DNA of 12,976 nt, from assembly GCA_018241455.1 (NCBI GenBank), contig JAFEDW010000031.1, forward strand, positions 1 to 12,976, written 5' to 3'. Both the position numbers and the translations under genes were made by a program. Positions 1 to 7,159 of the stretch are shown here, piece after piece; position 1 is the first letter of the stretch, and every line of letters begins with the position of its first letter. Source of the stretch: Pseudomonadota bacterium. GTDB lineage: Bacteria; Pseudomonadota; Gammaproteobacteria; Steroidobacterales; Steroidobacteraceae. Below the pieces are notes generated by a model. The model did no database searches, was not told the DNA's origin, and saw only the letters and a program-made list of their open reading frames with translations.

Positions 1-1
1 G

Positions 2-505
2 CCGCTCACCGACGGCGCGGCCGCGGTGCTGCTCGCGTCGGAAGACTGGGCCCACGAGCGCAAGTTGCCGGTGCTGGCCTACCTGCGCGCCGGCAAGAGC
101 TGGGCGGTCGACTTCGCCAGCGGCAAGGAAGGACTACTGATGGCGCCCGCCTATGCGATGTCCTCGATGCTCAGCGACGTGCAACTCACGCTGCAGGATT
201 TCGACTACTACGAACTGCACGAGGCCTTCGCCGCGCAGGTGCTGTGCACGCTGAAGGCCTGGGAATCGCCGCAGTTCTGCCGCGAGCGGCTCGGACGCCC
301 GGCGCCGCTCGGCAGCATTCCGCCCGAAAAGATCAATGTGAAAGGCGGCAGCGTCGCGCTCGGCCATCCGTTCGCGGCCACCGGCGGGCGCATCCTCGCC
401 GCGCTCGCGAAGCTGCTGGCGGGCGACGCGCAGGCAAAGCGCGGCGTCATCTCGGTGTGCACGGCCGGCGGCATGGGCGTGACGGCCATCGTCGAGCGCG
501 CCTGA
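2..505 (+). CDS. Beta-ketoacyl-CoA thiolase (FadI-type), C-terminal part, cut by left edge
   Basis: Catalyses thiolytic cleavage of 3-ketoacyl-CoA to acetyl-CoA and a shortened acyl-CoA (or the reverse condensation). The frame is open from base 2, so about 167 C-terminal residues are present; the N-terminal half with the acyl-accepting cysteine lies outside the window. Visible thiolase landmarks are the LTDGAAAVLLAS segment at the left edge, LHEAFAAQ (His codon 218-220), the loop GGSVALGHPFAATGGR (catalytic His codon 365-367), and VCTAGGMG, whose cysteine (458-460) is the proton-donating active-site residue. The GHPFAATG wording and LHEAFAAQ resemble FadI and mitochondrial trifunctional-protein beta subunits more than PhaA-type acetyl-CoA acetyltransferases. 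Its TGA shares one base with the ATG of the next gene, indicating translational coupling. Family call is secure; substrate chain length is not visible. Confidence 0.93.
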   Translation, partial: PLTDGAAAVLLASEDWAHERKLPVLAYLRAGKSWAVDFASGKEGLLMAPAYAMSSMLSDVQLTLQDFDYYELHEAFAAQVLCTLKAWESPQFCRERLGRPAPLGSIPPEKINVKGGSVALGHPFAATGGRILAALAKLLAGDAQAKRGVISVCTAGGMGVTAIVERA

Positions 506-894
506 TGCCGCGCACCAACTACGCCTCGGGTTCGCCGTGGGAACCGATCGTCGGATACTCGCGCGCGGTGCGCGTCGGCGAACACGTGCATGTGTCGGGC
601 ACGACCGCGCTCGGCGCCGACGGCAAGCTGGTCGGCGTCAACGATCCGGCCGCGCAGACCGTGCAGACCCTGAAGAACATAGAGGCCGCGCTGGCGCGCG
701 CCGGCGCGACGCTGGCGCAGGTCGTGCGCACGCGCATCTATGTCACCAACATCGCCGACTGGGAGCTGATCGGCCGCGCGCACGGCGCGGTGTTCGGCGA
801 CATCCGCCCTGCCACCAGCATGGTGGAAGTCAGCCGGTTGATCTCGCCGGACATGCTGGTCGAGATCGAAGCCGACGCCTGGCTGGGCCACTGA
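505..894 (+). CDS. RidA family (YjgF/YER057c/UK114) protein
   Basis: A 129-residue protein of the usual RidA length. RidA proteins hydrolyse reactive enamine/imine intermediates or act as related small-ligand deaminases; they form trimers with the active site between subunits. The core VSGTTALGADGKLVG, the QTVQTLKNIEAALARAGA helix and RTRIYVTNIADW strand are typical, and the VEVSRL...VEIEA segment keeps the family's key arginine (R111) and the following acidic residue (E120/E122). The N-terminus (NYASGSPWEPIVGYSRAVRVG) is characteristic of a RidA-like subfamily rather than canonical E. coli RidA. The ATG at 505 is chosen because it overlaps the thiolase stop (TGATG) and begins exactly at the domain start; upstream codons in frame have no domain similarity. 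In context it probably clears a reactive intermediate of the catabolic operon, but the substrate is unknown. Confidence 0.93.
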   Translation: MPRTNYASGSPWEPIVGYSRAVRVGEHVHVSGTTALGADGKLVGVNDPAAQTVQTLKNIEAALARAGATLAQVVRTRIYVTNIADWELIGRAHGAVFGDIRPATSMVEVSRLISPDMLVEIEADAWLGH

Positions 895-905
895 GCGGCG
901 GCCCC

Positions 906-1577
906 ATGTCGAGCGCACGATGGGAAACACTGATGGCCCGCGACGGGCACCAGTTCGCCGCCTACCTCGCGCCGGCGGCGGGCACGCCGCGTGGCGCCAT
1001 CGTCGTGCTGCAGGAGATCTTCGGCGTCAACGCGCACATCCGCGCGGTGACCGAACAGTACGCGGCCGCCGGGTTCCTCGCGATCGCGCCCGCATTGTTC
1101 GATCGCATCGGCCGCAACATCGAGCTCGGCTACGGCCCGAAGGACATGGAACAGGGTACCGGCTACCGGCTGCAGCTCGATGAGGCCAAGGTGCTGCTCG
1201 ACATCAGCGCGGCGATCAACGTCGTGCGGCATGCGGGCCGCGTTGCGGTGGTCGGCTTTTGCTGGGGCGGCCAGCAGGCCTGGATCGCCGCCGCGACGCT
1301 GCCGGTGCACGCCGCGGTCGGTTACTACACCAGCCGCGTGTGGGAGAAGCTCGACCGCGTGCCCGCCTGCCCGATCCTGCTGCACTATGGCGAGCGCGAC
1401 CAGAACATTCCGCCCGAACGCATCGCGCAAGTGCATGCCGCCTGCCCGGCGGCGCAGATCTACATGTATCCGGCCGACCACGGGTTCAACTGCAACGCGC
1501 GTGCCGCCTACGATGCGCCGAGCGCCGCGCTGGCCTGGCAGCGCACCCAGGATTTCCTCAAGCAGCACATAGGTTGA
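906..1577 (+). CDS. Dienelactone hydrolase family protein
   Basis: A 223-residue alpha/beta hydrolase of the dienelactone hydrolase (carboxymethylenebutenolidase) family, cytoplasmic, with no signal peptide. The catalytic set can be read: the nucleophile Cys119 in the elbow GFCWGG, Asp165 in YGERDQNIP and His192 in PADHGFNC, plus Glu37 in LQEIFGVN, which in the Pseudomonas enzyme controls activation of the thiolate. The Cys nucleophile and QEIFG motif make it a true DLH-type member rather than a serine esterase. It begins 11 nt after ridA and ends 7 nt before gabD, so it is within the operon. DLHs open lactone rings in chloroaromatic degradation, but many family members hydrolyse other lactones or esters; no other ring-cleavage genes are in the window, so the natural substrate is open. 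Confidence 0.93.
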   Translation: MSSARWETLMARDGHQFAAYLAPAAGTPRGAIVVLQEIFGVNAHIRAVTEQYAAAGFLAIAPALFDRIGRNIELGYGPKDMEQGTGYRLQLDEAKVLLDISAAINVVRHAGRVAVVGFCWGGQQAWIAAATLPVHAAVGYYTSRVWEKLDRVPACPILLHYGERDQNIPPERIAQVHAACPAAQIYMYPADHGFNCNARAAYDAPSAALAWQRTQDFLKQHIG

Positions 1578-1584
1578 AGCGACC

Positions 1585-3051
1585 ATGAAATTGAACGACC
1601 CGAAGCTCCTGCGCAGCCAGTGCTACATCAATGGCCAGTGGCTCGATGCGGCCGATGGCCGCACGTCGGCGGTCAACAATCCGGCCAGCGGCGCGATGCT
1701 CGGCACCGTGCCGCAGATGGATGGCGCCGCGACGCGGCGCGCGATCGAGGCGGCGGCCGCGGCGTTTCCGGCCTGGGCGGCGCAGACCGCCAAGCAGCGC
1801 GCCGTGATCCTGCGCCGCTGGTTCGACCTGATGATGGCGAACCAGAATGATCTCGCGCAGCTGATGACCGCCGAGCAGGGCAAGCCGCTGGCCGAGGCGG
1901 CCGGCGAAATCGCCTACGCCGCCGCCTACGTGGAATGGTTCGCCGAAGAGGCGCGCCGCATCTACGGCGAGATCATTCCCGGCCACCAGCCGGACAAGCG
2001 CCTGTTCGTGCTGCGCCAGCCGGTCGGCGTCGTCGCGGCGATCACGCCGTGGAATTTTCCGGCCGCGATGATCACGCGCAAGGCGGCGCCCGCGCTCGCC
2101 GCCGGCTGCACCTTCATCGTCAAGCCCGCCGGGCAAACGCCGTTGTCGGCGCTGGCGATGGCCGAGCTCGCCGCACGTGCCGGCGTGCCGCCGGGCGTAC
2201 TGAATGTCATCACCGGTGGCGCGCGCGAAATCGGCGCCGAACTCACCAGCAATCCGATCGTGCGCAAGCTCACCTTCACCGGCTCCACTGAAGTGGGCCG
2301 CGTGCTGATGGCGCAGTGCGCGCCGACGCTGAAGAAGCTGTCGATGGAACTGGGCGGCAACGCGCCGTTCATCGTGTTCGCCGACGCCGATCTCGACGCC
2401 GCGGTACAGGGCGCGCTGATCAGCAAGTACCGCAATACCGGCCAGACCTGCGTGTGCGCCAACCGCGTGCTGGTGCAGGACGAGATCTACGATGAATTCT
2501 CCACGCGGCTGGCCAAGGCGGTTGGCGCGATGAAGGTGGGCGACGGGCTCATGGGGCCCACCGACCTGGGTCCGCTGATCGACGCCGCCGCGCTCGCCAA
2601 GGTCGAAGAGCATGTGGCCGACGCGAAGGCCAAGGGCGGGCAGGTGATCCTCGGTGGCAAGCGGCACGCGCTCGGCGGCACCTTCTACGAGCCGACCATC
2701 ATCGCCGGCGCGACCACGGCGATGAAATTCGCGCGCGAGGAAACCTTCGGGCCGGTGGCGCCGCTGTTCCGGTTCCGCACCGAAGTGGAGGCGGTCAGGC
2801 TCGCCAACGACACCGAGTTCGGACTCGCTTCGTATCTCTATACGCGCGATCTGGCGCGCGCCTGGCGGGTGACCGAAGCGCTCGAGTACGGCATCGTCGG
2901 ATTGAATACCGGCATCATCTCGACGGAAGTCGCGCCGTTCGGCGGCGTCAAGCAATCCGGATTCGGACGCGAAGGCTCGCACCACGGCATCACCGACTAT
3001 ACCGAGCTGAAGTACCTGTGCGCGGCCGGCATCACGCCGCTGCAGGGCTGA
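1585..3051 (+). CDS. gabD: Succinate-semialdehyde dehydrogenase (NAD(P)+)
   Basis: A 488-residue aldehyde dehydrogenase, full length for GabD, oxidising succinate semialdehyde (or glutarate semialdehyde) to the acid with NAD(P)+. The opening LRSQCYINGQWLDA and PASG segments, TPWNFPAAM (Asn157, oxyanion hole), KPAGQTPLSA, the Rossmann signature FTGSTEVGR, ELGGNAPFIVF (general base Glu255) and NTGQTCVCANR (nucleophile Cys289) are all intact, closely matching residue numbering of E. coli GabD. The second cysteine at 291 forms the C-V-C pair typical of SSADH. The C-terminal PFGGVKQSGFGREGSHHGI and YTELKYLC segments complete the family pattern. It starts 7 nt after the hydrolase gene and hemH starts 11 nt after it. 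It links GABA, aromatic acid or dicarboxylate breakdown to the TCA cycle; the local context does not decide which. Confidence 0.95.
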   Translation: MKLNDPKLLRSQCYINGQWLDAADGRTSAVNNPASGAMLGTVPQMDGAATRRAIEAAAAAFPAWAAQTAKQRAVILRRWFDLMMANQNDLAQLMTAEQGKPLAEAAGEIAYAAAYVEWFAEEARRIYGEIIPGHQPDKRLFVLRQPVGVVAAITPWNFPAAMITRKAAPALAAGCTFIVKPAGQTPLSALAMAELAARAGVPPGVLNVITGGAREIGAELTSNPIVRKLTFTGSTEVGRVLMAQCAPTLKKLSMELGGNAPFIVFADADLDAAVQGALISKYRNTGQTCVCANRVLVQDEIYDEFSTRLAKAVGAMKVGDGLMGPTDLGPLIDAAALAKVEEHVADAKAKGGQVILGGKRHALGGTFYEPTIIAGATTAMKFAREETFGPVAPLFRFRTEVEAVRLANDTEFGLASYLYTRDLARAWRVTEALEYGIVGLNTGIISTEVAPFGGVKQSGFGREGSHHGITDYTELKYLCAAGITPLQG

Positions 3052-3062
3052 TCGGATAAGCC

Positions 3063-4046
3063 ATGGCCGCTGGGATGCTCGGCGTCGTCACGGTCAATAC
3101 CGGCACGCCCGATGCGCCGCACGCGCGCGAAGTGAGCCGCTTCCTCGGCCGCTTCCTCGCCGATCCGCGCGTGGTCGAGCTGCCGCGCTGGCTGTGGCTG
3201 CCGCTGCTGCGCGGCCTGATCCTGCCGTTGCGCTCGCCGCGCAGCGCACGGCTCTACCGGCGCGTGTGGATGGACGGCGGTTCGCCGCTGGCCGTGCACT
3301 CGCAGCGCCTGCGCCAGGCGCTCGAGCTGGAACTGGAGGCGCAACTTCCGGGCGCCGCCGTAGTCGAGAGTGCGTTCCTCTACTCGGAGCCGTACTTGCC
3401 CGACGCGCTTCAGAAGCTGCGCGCCGCCGGCGCGCGGCGCATCGTCGTGCTGCCGCTGTACCCACAGGCGAGCGGCGCCACCACCGGCGCGGTGTACGAC
3501 CAGACCGGCGCGGCCCTGCGCGGCTGGCGCGCGCTGCCGCACCTGCACCTGATCGGCGATTACCACGTCGATGATGGCTACATCGCCGCGCTCGCCAACA
3601 GCGTGCGCGAGCACTGGCAACAGCACGGACGCACGGCGCGGCTGCTGGTCTCCTTCCACGGGATCCCACAGCGCAGCGTCGACAACGGCGATGCCTACGC
3701 CGCGCAATGCCAGGCCACGGCGCAACGCCTCGCGGCCGCGCTCGAGCTGGGCGCGGACGAGTGGTCGCTCGGTTTCCAGTCGCGCTTCGGCAAGGCGCGC
3801 TGGCTGACGCCGGCCACCGATCGCCTGCTGGCCGGACTCCCCGCGCAAGGCGTGCGCACGCTGACGGTGATCTGTCCGGGCTTCGCGGTCGACTGCCTCG
3901 AGACGCTCGAGGAGATCGCGATCGGCGGCCGCGAGATCTTCCTGCACGCCGGCGGCGCGCAATTCCAGTACGTGCCGGCGCTCAACGACCGGGGCGATCA
4001 CGCGCGCGCGCTCGCGCGGCTGGTGCTGGCCAACGCGGGCAGCTGA
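3063..4046 (+). CDS. hemH: Ferrochelatase
   Basis: A 327-residue ferrochelatase, which inserts Fe2+ into protoporphyrin IX as the last step of protohaem synthesis; peripheral membrane or cytoplasmic. Seen in order: the N-terminal VTVNTGTPDAP (usually LVNLGTP), FLADPRVVELP, MDGGSPLAVHSQRL, PLYPQASGATTGAVYDQ, the active-site LVSFHGIPQRSVDNGD with metal-binding His199, GFQSRFGKARWLTP, and VICPGFAVDCLETLEEI with the conserved acidic residues E280, E283 and E284. No C-terminal transmembrane helix or Fe-S cysteine cluster is seen. The ATG at 3063 is chosen for a purine-rich GGATAAG before it; an ATG four codons later is a possible alternative. Its position 11 nt behind gabD and 2 nt before a VOC gene places a housekeeping haem gene in a catabolic-looking operon, which is unusual but may only reflect operon drift. 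Confidence 0.96.
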   Translation: MAAGMLGVVTVNTGTPDAPHAREVSRFLGRFLADPRVVELPRWLWLPLLRGLILPLRSPRSARLYRRVWMDGGSPLAVHSQRLRQALELELEAQLPGAAVVESAFLYSEPYLPDALQKLRAAGARRIVVLPLYPQASGATTGAVYDQTGAALRGWRALPHLHLIGDYHVDDGYIAALANSVREHWQQHGRTARLLVSFHGIPQRSVDNGDAYAAQCQATAQRLAAALELGADEWSLGFQSRFGKARWLTPATDRLLAGLPAQGVRTLTVICPGFAVDCLETLEEIAIGGREIFLHAGGAQFQYVPALNDRGDHARALARLVLANAGS

Positions 4047-4048
4047 CG

Positions 4049-4765
4049 GTGTTCGGGCGATTCCTCGAAGTCAGCCTGAACACCGACGACATCGCCGCTT
4101 CGGTCCAGTTCTACGAACGGCTGGGATTCACGCAACTCACGACTGGCGACACCTGGTCGCATCCCTACGGCGTGCTCAGCGATGGACGATTGTGCATCGG
4201 CCTGCACCAGCGCCGCGGGCCGGCGCCGCTGCTGAGCTTCGTGCGCCCGGAACTGGCGCGGCACGTGGCCGCGTTGCGCGCCGCCGGCTTCGAACCGCTG
4301 GCCGCACGGCTCGGTGACAGCGATTTCCACGAGCTGCAGTTGCGCGATCCATCCGGCCAGGACATCGCGCTGCTCGAGGCGCGCACTTTCTCGCCGCCGC
4401 GCCGCGCGCATCCCGCGTCGTTGTGCGGCTGGTTCAGCGGCTACAGCATGCCGGGCGCCGACCTCGACGGCTTGCGCGCCTTCTGGGAACGCGCGGGCTT
4501 CATCGCGCTCGACCTGCCGGACGAGCCGTTGATGCAACTCGCGCTCACCAGCGACACGCTGACGCTGAGCCTGCACCGCCCGCGGTTGCTCGAGTCGCCC
4601 ATGCTGGTGTTCACCGATCCGCAGATGCCGGAACGCATCGCCGCGCTGGCCGACCGGGACATCCGCGGCCACGCCGATTTGCCACGCGGGCTGGACCGCC
4701 GCGCCAACGCGCTGATCGAATCGCCGGAAGGCGCGCGATTGTTGCTGCTGCGCGCGGACAGCTAG
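4049..4765 (+). CDS. Two-domain VOC (glyoxalase/bleomycin resistance) family protein, GTG start
   Basis: A 238-residue protein with two vicinal oxygen chelate modules: the first, roughly residues 3-112, opens FLEVSLNTDDIAASVQFYERLGF and ends LQLRDPSGQDIALLEA; the second, about residues 128-236, contains GYSMPGADLDGLRAFWERAGF and ALIESPEGARLLLL. VOC proteins use paired beta-alpha-beta-beta-beta folds to bind a metal and small substrates, or to sequester antibiotics. The usual metal-ligand positions are not obvious here (for example LIESPEG in place of a clear ligand glutamate context), so it may be non-catalytic. No ATG fits; GTG at 4049 sits 2 nt after the hemH stop and places the start right before the first beta strand, with translation likely coupled to hemH. 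Specific function cannot be named. Confidence 0.85.
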   Translation: MFGRFLEVSLNTDDIAASVQFYERLGFTQLTTGDTWSHPYGVLSDGRLCIGLHQRRGPAPLLSFVRPELARHVAALRAAGFEPLAARLGDSDFHELQLRDPSGQDIALLEARTFSPPRRAHPASLCGWFSGYSMPGADLDGLRAFWERAGFIALDLPDEPLMQLALTSDTLTLSLHRPRLLESPMLVFTDPQMPERIAALADRDIRGHADLPRGLDRRANALIESPEGARLLLLRADS

Positions 4766-4782
4766 CGCGCTCCCGATCCGCG

Positions 4783-6036
4783 ATGCGCCTGCAGTTGTCC
4801 CAGTGGATTGCGATCGCGGTGGCCGCCGGCGTCGGGCTGCTGGTCGGCATGGAGCGCGAGCGGCGCAAGGGCAGCGGCCCGCTGCGCGGTGCGGCCGGCC
4901 TGCGCACTTTCCTGATCGTCGCGCTGGTGGGCGTACTGAGCGCCATCACCGGCGGCCCCGTCATGACGGCGGTCATGGCGCTCGCCGTGGCCGCGCTGGC
5001 GGTCAGTGCGTATCGGCGCGACCGATCCGGCGATCCGGGCATGACCACCGAAGTCGCGCTGCTCGCCACGTTCCTGCTCGGCGTGCTCAGCGACAGCGCG
5101 CCGGCGCTCGCGGCCGGCATCGGCGCGATGTTGGCCATCGCACTGGCCGCGCGCGAATGGCTGCATCACTTCGTCCGTCGGCAGCTCAGCGCGCAGGAAA
5201 TCCACGACGGGCTGCTGCTGGCCGCCTGTGCGCTGGTGGTGCTGCCACTGGTGCCCGATCGCACGATCGATCCGTACGACGCGTTCAATCCGCGCACGGT
5301 GTGGAGATTCACGGTGCTGGTCATGTCGATCAATGCGCTCGGCTACCTGGCGCAGCGCATCTTCGGCGCGGCGCAGGGATTGCCGCTGGCCGGGCTCGCG
5401 GCCGGATTCATCTCGAGTTCCGCGGCGCACGCCGCCATGGGCGCGCGTGCGAGTGCGCAGCCCGCGCTGCGCGCCAGCGCACTGGCCGGTGCCGCCTGGT
5501 CGTCGGTGGCCACGTTCGTGCAGCTGATGCTGGTGCTGGCGGTCGTCAACCGCGCGCTGTTGCATTCGATGCTGGCATCGCTGCTGGTTGGCATGCTGGT
5601 ATGCGCGCTGTTCGCCGCGTGGCTGACGGCGCGCGGCAAGGCCGCGGAAATTCCGTCCGTCGGGCTGCCGGCACGCGCCTTCCGGCTGCACCAGGCGCTA
5701 CTGGTGGGTGCCACGATCGCGCTGGTGCTGCTGGCCACCACGCTGGCCACGCGCTGGTTCGGCACTCGCTATGCCGTGGCCGCCGTCATGTTCGGCGGTT
5801 TTGCCGACGTGCATTCCGCCAGCGCGTCGGCCGCGATGCTGTGCAACGGCAAGGTGCTTGCGCCGCACACCGCCGCGCTCGCCATCGCGCTGGCGATCAG
5901 CGCGAACACCGCCACCAAGCTGGTATTGGCCTGGCGCAGCGGCGGCGCGTCGTTCGCGCTGAGCCTCGCGCCCGGTTTGCTGCTATCGATCGCCGCGGCC
6001 GTGCCGACCTGGCTGCTGCTCAACCCGCCGGCTTGA
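4783..6036 (+). CDS. MgtC/SapB N-domain, DUF4010 membrane protein
   Basis: A 417-residue very hydrophobic inner-membrane protein with about a dozen predicted helices. The N-terminal ~130 residues match the MgtC/SapB membrane module: GVGLLVGMERERRKG (acidic-basic signature at 22-29) followed by AAGLRTFLIVALVGVLSAITGG. The remainder fits DUF4010: LVVLPLVPDRTIDPYDAFNPRTVWRF at about 151-176, GYLAQRIFGAAQGLPLAGLAAGFISSSAAH at 187-216, and a terminal helical block including FGGFADVHSASASAAM. The ATG at 4783 is 17 nt behind the VOC stop and begins directly at the first membrane helix. MgtC-type proteins are tied to magnesium starvation and ATP synthase inhibition, but two-part MgtC-DUF4010 proteins have no settled function; transport is plausible only. 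The last 17 bases overlap the opposing yceI-family gene, so no separate terminator fits between them. Confidence 0.9.
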   Translation: MRLQLSQWIAIAVAAGVGLLVGMERERRKGSGPLRGAAGLRTFLIVALVGVLSAITGGPVMTAVMALAVAALAVSAYRRDRSGDPGMTTEVALLATFLLGVLSDSAPALAAGIGAMLAIALAAREWLHHFVRRQLSAQEIHDGLLLAACALVVLPLVPDRTIDPYDAFNPRTVWRFTVLVMSINALGYLAQRIFGAAQGLPLAGLAAGFISSSAAHAAMGARASAQPALRASALAGAAWSSVATFVQLMLVLAVVNRALLHSMLASLLVGMLVCALFAAWLTARGKAAEIPSVGLPARAFRLHQALLVGATIALVLLATTLATRWFGTRYAVAAVMFGGFADVHSASASAAMLCNGKVLAPHTAALAIALAISANTATKLVLAWRSGGASFALSLAPGLLLSIAAAVPTWLLLNPPA

Positions 6037-6763
6037 CGTCCGGCTGGCGCGCGCGCAGTTCGAAGCGCGCGTGGATCTCGTCCGCCACGCGTAGTGCGCC
6101 GAACAGCAGGCTGTAGGGTTCCAGGCCCAGCTCGCTCTGCCGGAAATCGAATTCGCCGCTCGCCTGCAGCACCCCGCCCTGCAACTGCCACCGCAACGGC
6201 ACGGTCAGTCGCGATTCGCGATCGCGCACCGTGACGGCGAGCTCGAGCGACAGCCCCGAGGCGGTTGGCGTGAGGCGCGAACAGCGCAGCGCAATCACGG
6301 GAAAATGCGCGGCATCGAGCTGGCGCTCGCCCAGCATGTGCGTGCGCGTACCCTCGCGTGCCGTCGCGTCGAGCGGCTCCGCGAATTCACCGCCGGCGGC
6401 GGCGCGCTCCAGCGGGTCGTCGACGACCAGGGCGGCCACCGGCAAGCGCAGCGCGCAGGTTGATTGTTCTGGCTGCGGCTGCAACCACAATTCGCCCTCG
6501 AGTCCGTGCGCGCTGATCACGTGACTGTGTCCGACCCGGGCCATGGGCCCGTCGGCATGCAGGTAGACACGCAGCTGCGACGCGTCGCTGTCGACGCGAT
6601 ACAAGGTGGCGCCCGTGGGAGCCTGCGTTGCGGAAACGGGCAACCGCGAGCGCGGGTGCGGCTTGCACCCGCCCAGGCACAAGGCCAAGCACAGGGCCAA
6701 TGCCGACGCCGTGGCCGCTACCGCCTGTGCCGCGCGCGCCCGGGCTGGAACCATGCCGATCAT
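6020..6763 (-). CDS. YceI-family lipoprotein
   Basis: A 247-residue exported protein. The N-terminus is Arg-containing, then a hydrophobic Ala/Leu stretch ending in a lipobox LGGC, with the acylated cysteine at position 33; residue +2 is Lys, consistent with outer-membrane sorting by the E. coli rule. The mature part (about 52-240) is a YceI lipocalin-like domain: YRVDSDASQLRVYLHADGP, GHSHVISAHGLEGEL, then alternating strands including the late FRQSELGLEPYSLLFGALRVADEIHARFEL. YceI domains bind isoprenoid or other amphipathic ligands in the periplasm. Two starts are possible: ATG at 6763 or ATG at 6754 (Met4). A TATAAT box overlaps the first ATG, so if that box is the promoter the true start is Met4, on a nearly leaderless message. 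Neither start has a clear Shine-Dalgarno. The domain call is good, the ligand unknown. Confidence 0.87.
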   Translation of the reverse strand: MIGMVPARARAAQAVAATASALALCLALCLGGCKPHPRSRLPVSATQAPTGATLYRVDSDASQLRVYLHADGPMARVGHSHVISAHGLEGELWLQPQPEQSTCALRLPVAALVVDDPLERAAAGGEFAEPLDATAREGTRTHMLGERQLDAAHFPVIALRCSRLTPTASGLSLELAVTVRDRESRLTVPLRWQLQGGVLQASGEFDFRQSELGLEPYSLLFGALRVADEIHARFELRARQPDVKPAG

Positions 6764-6767
6764 TATA
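6762..6767 (-). promoter_or_regulatory. Candidate -10 box (TATAAT) for the YceI-family gene
   Basis: On the minus strand the sequence CCG-TATAAT-GATCGGC-ATG is found. A perfect TATAAT is uncommon in DNA this GC-rich. Transcription would begin about 7 nt downstream, at or next to the A of the ATG at 6754, giving a leaderless message. No good -35 hexamer is seen 16-18 bp upstream (best is a poor ACCGGC/GACCGG), so the promoter would need an activator, an alternative sigma factor, or be fortuitous. Confidence 0.4.
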
Positions 6768-6827
6768 CGGTGTGTGGTCGGCGGGCCGGTCCGGGTTCAG
6801 TCCAGCGATGCTCGATCGTTCAGTTTT

Positions 6828-6845
6828 CCTGATGCGGGCATCAGG
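6828..6845. promoter_or_regulatory. 8-bp-arm inverted repeat in the divergent intergenic region
   Basis: CCTGATGC and GCATCAGG form a perfect inverted repeat with a 2-bp GG spacer. It lies between the divergent YceI-family gene and the 65-aa gene, about 60 bp upstream of the TATAAT box. It is not followed by a T tract on either strand, so it reads better as a protein-binding dyad than as a terminator. Flanking it are two copies of GTTCAGT (6795-6801, 6818-6824) spaced 23 bp, about two helical turns. The cognate factor is unknown. Confidence 0.4.
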
Positions 6846-6940
6846 CAATGCGTTTGCTGGCCGGTGGCCGTGGGTCGAGACTTTTCCCTGCCAAGGAAAC
6901 GCCACTCGATTCACCTTACGGATCCTAACGGAGCACTCAC

Positions 6941-7138
6941 ATGAACACCCATCGCCTGCTCGCCGCGCTGGCCGCCGCACGCAATCGGCCGCGGCGCATC
7001 GCCCATACGTTGCAGCTGCCGCAGTACCAGCGGGACCTGCCGCTGCCGTTGCTCGAACGCCGCGTGGTCGCCGCGCGCCTCGGCGGCGGTGCGCGGCCGG
7101 TTCGCCCTTCGCGGGAGCTGTTCGACGACGTGCAGTAG
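6941..7138 (+). CDS. Small basic hypothetical protein (65 aa)
   Basis: A 65-residue Arg-rich, probably soluble protein with no recognised domain. Support for being real is translational: GGAG at 6930-6933 lies 7 nt before the ATG, and third codon positions are strongly G/C as in the neighbouring genes. The first half (MNTHRLLAALAAARNRPRRI) could form an amphipathic helix; the middle holds LQLPQYQRDLPLPLLERR and the end is acidic (ELFDDVQ). It has no signal peptide, no transmembrane helix and no cysteine. It follows a 177-bp intergenic region and stops 21 bp before the convergent DUF1203 gene. It might be an unannotated small protein or regulator; a function cannot be inferred. Confidence 0.55.
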   Translation: MNTHRLLAALAAARNRPRRIAHTLQLPQYQRDLPLPLLERRVVAARLGGGARPVRPSRELFDDVQ

Positions 7139-7159
7139 CGCGCGGCCGCCCGGCGCTGC

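Noticed and set aside
1558..2985. A 475-codon open frame antisense to gabD
   Set aside because: It is Arg/His/Gly-rich, has no domain and mirrors gabD codons; long antisense frames are expected in GC-rich coding DNA.
4803..6116. A 437-codon plus-strand frame within the MgtC-DUF4010 gene
   Set aside because: Shadow frame; the membrane protein in the other frame has clear family motifs.
6883..6899. TTTCC/GGAAA inverted repeat before the 65-aa gene as an operator or sigma54 site
   Set aside because: Arms are only 5 bp with a 7-bp spacer and the GG-N10-GC spacing of sigma54 promoters is not met.
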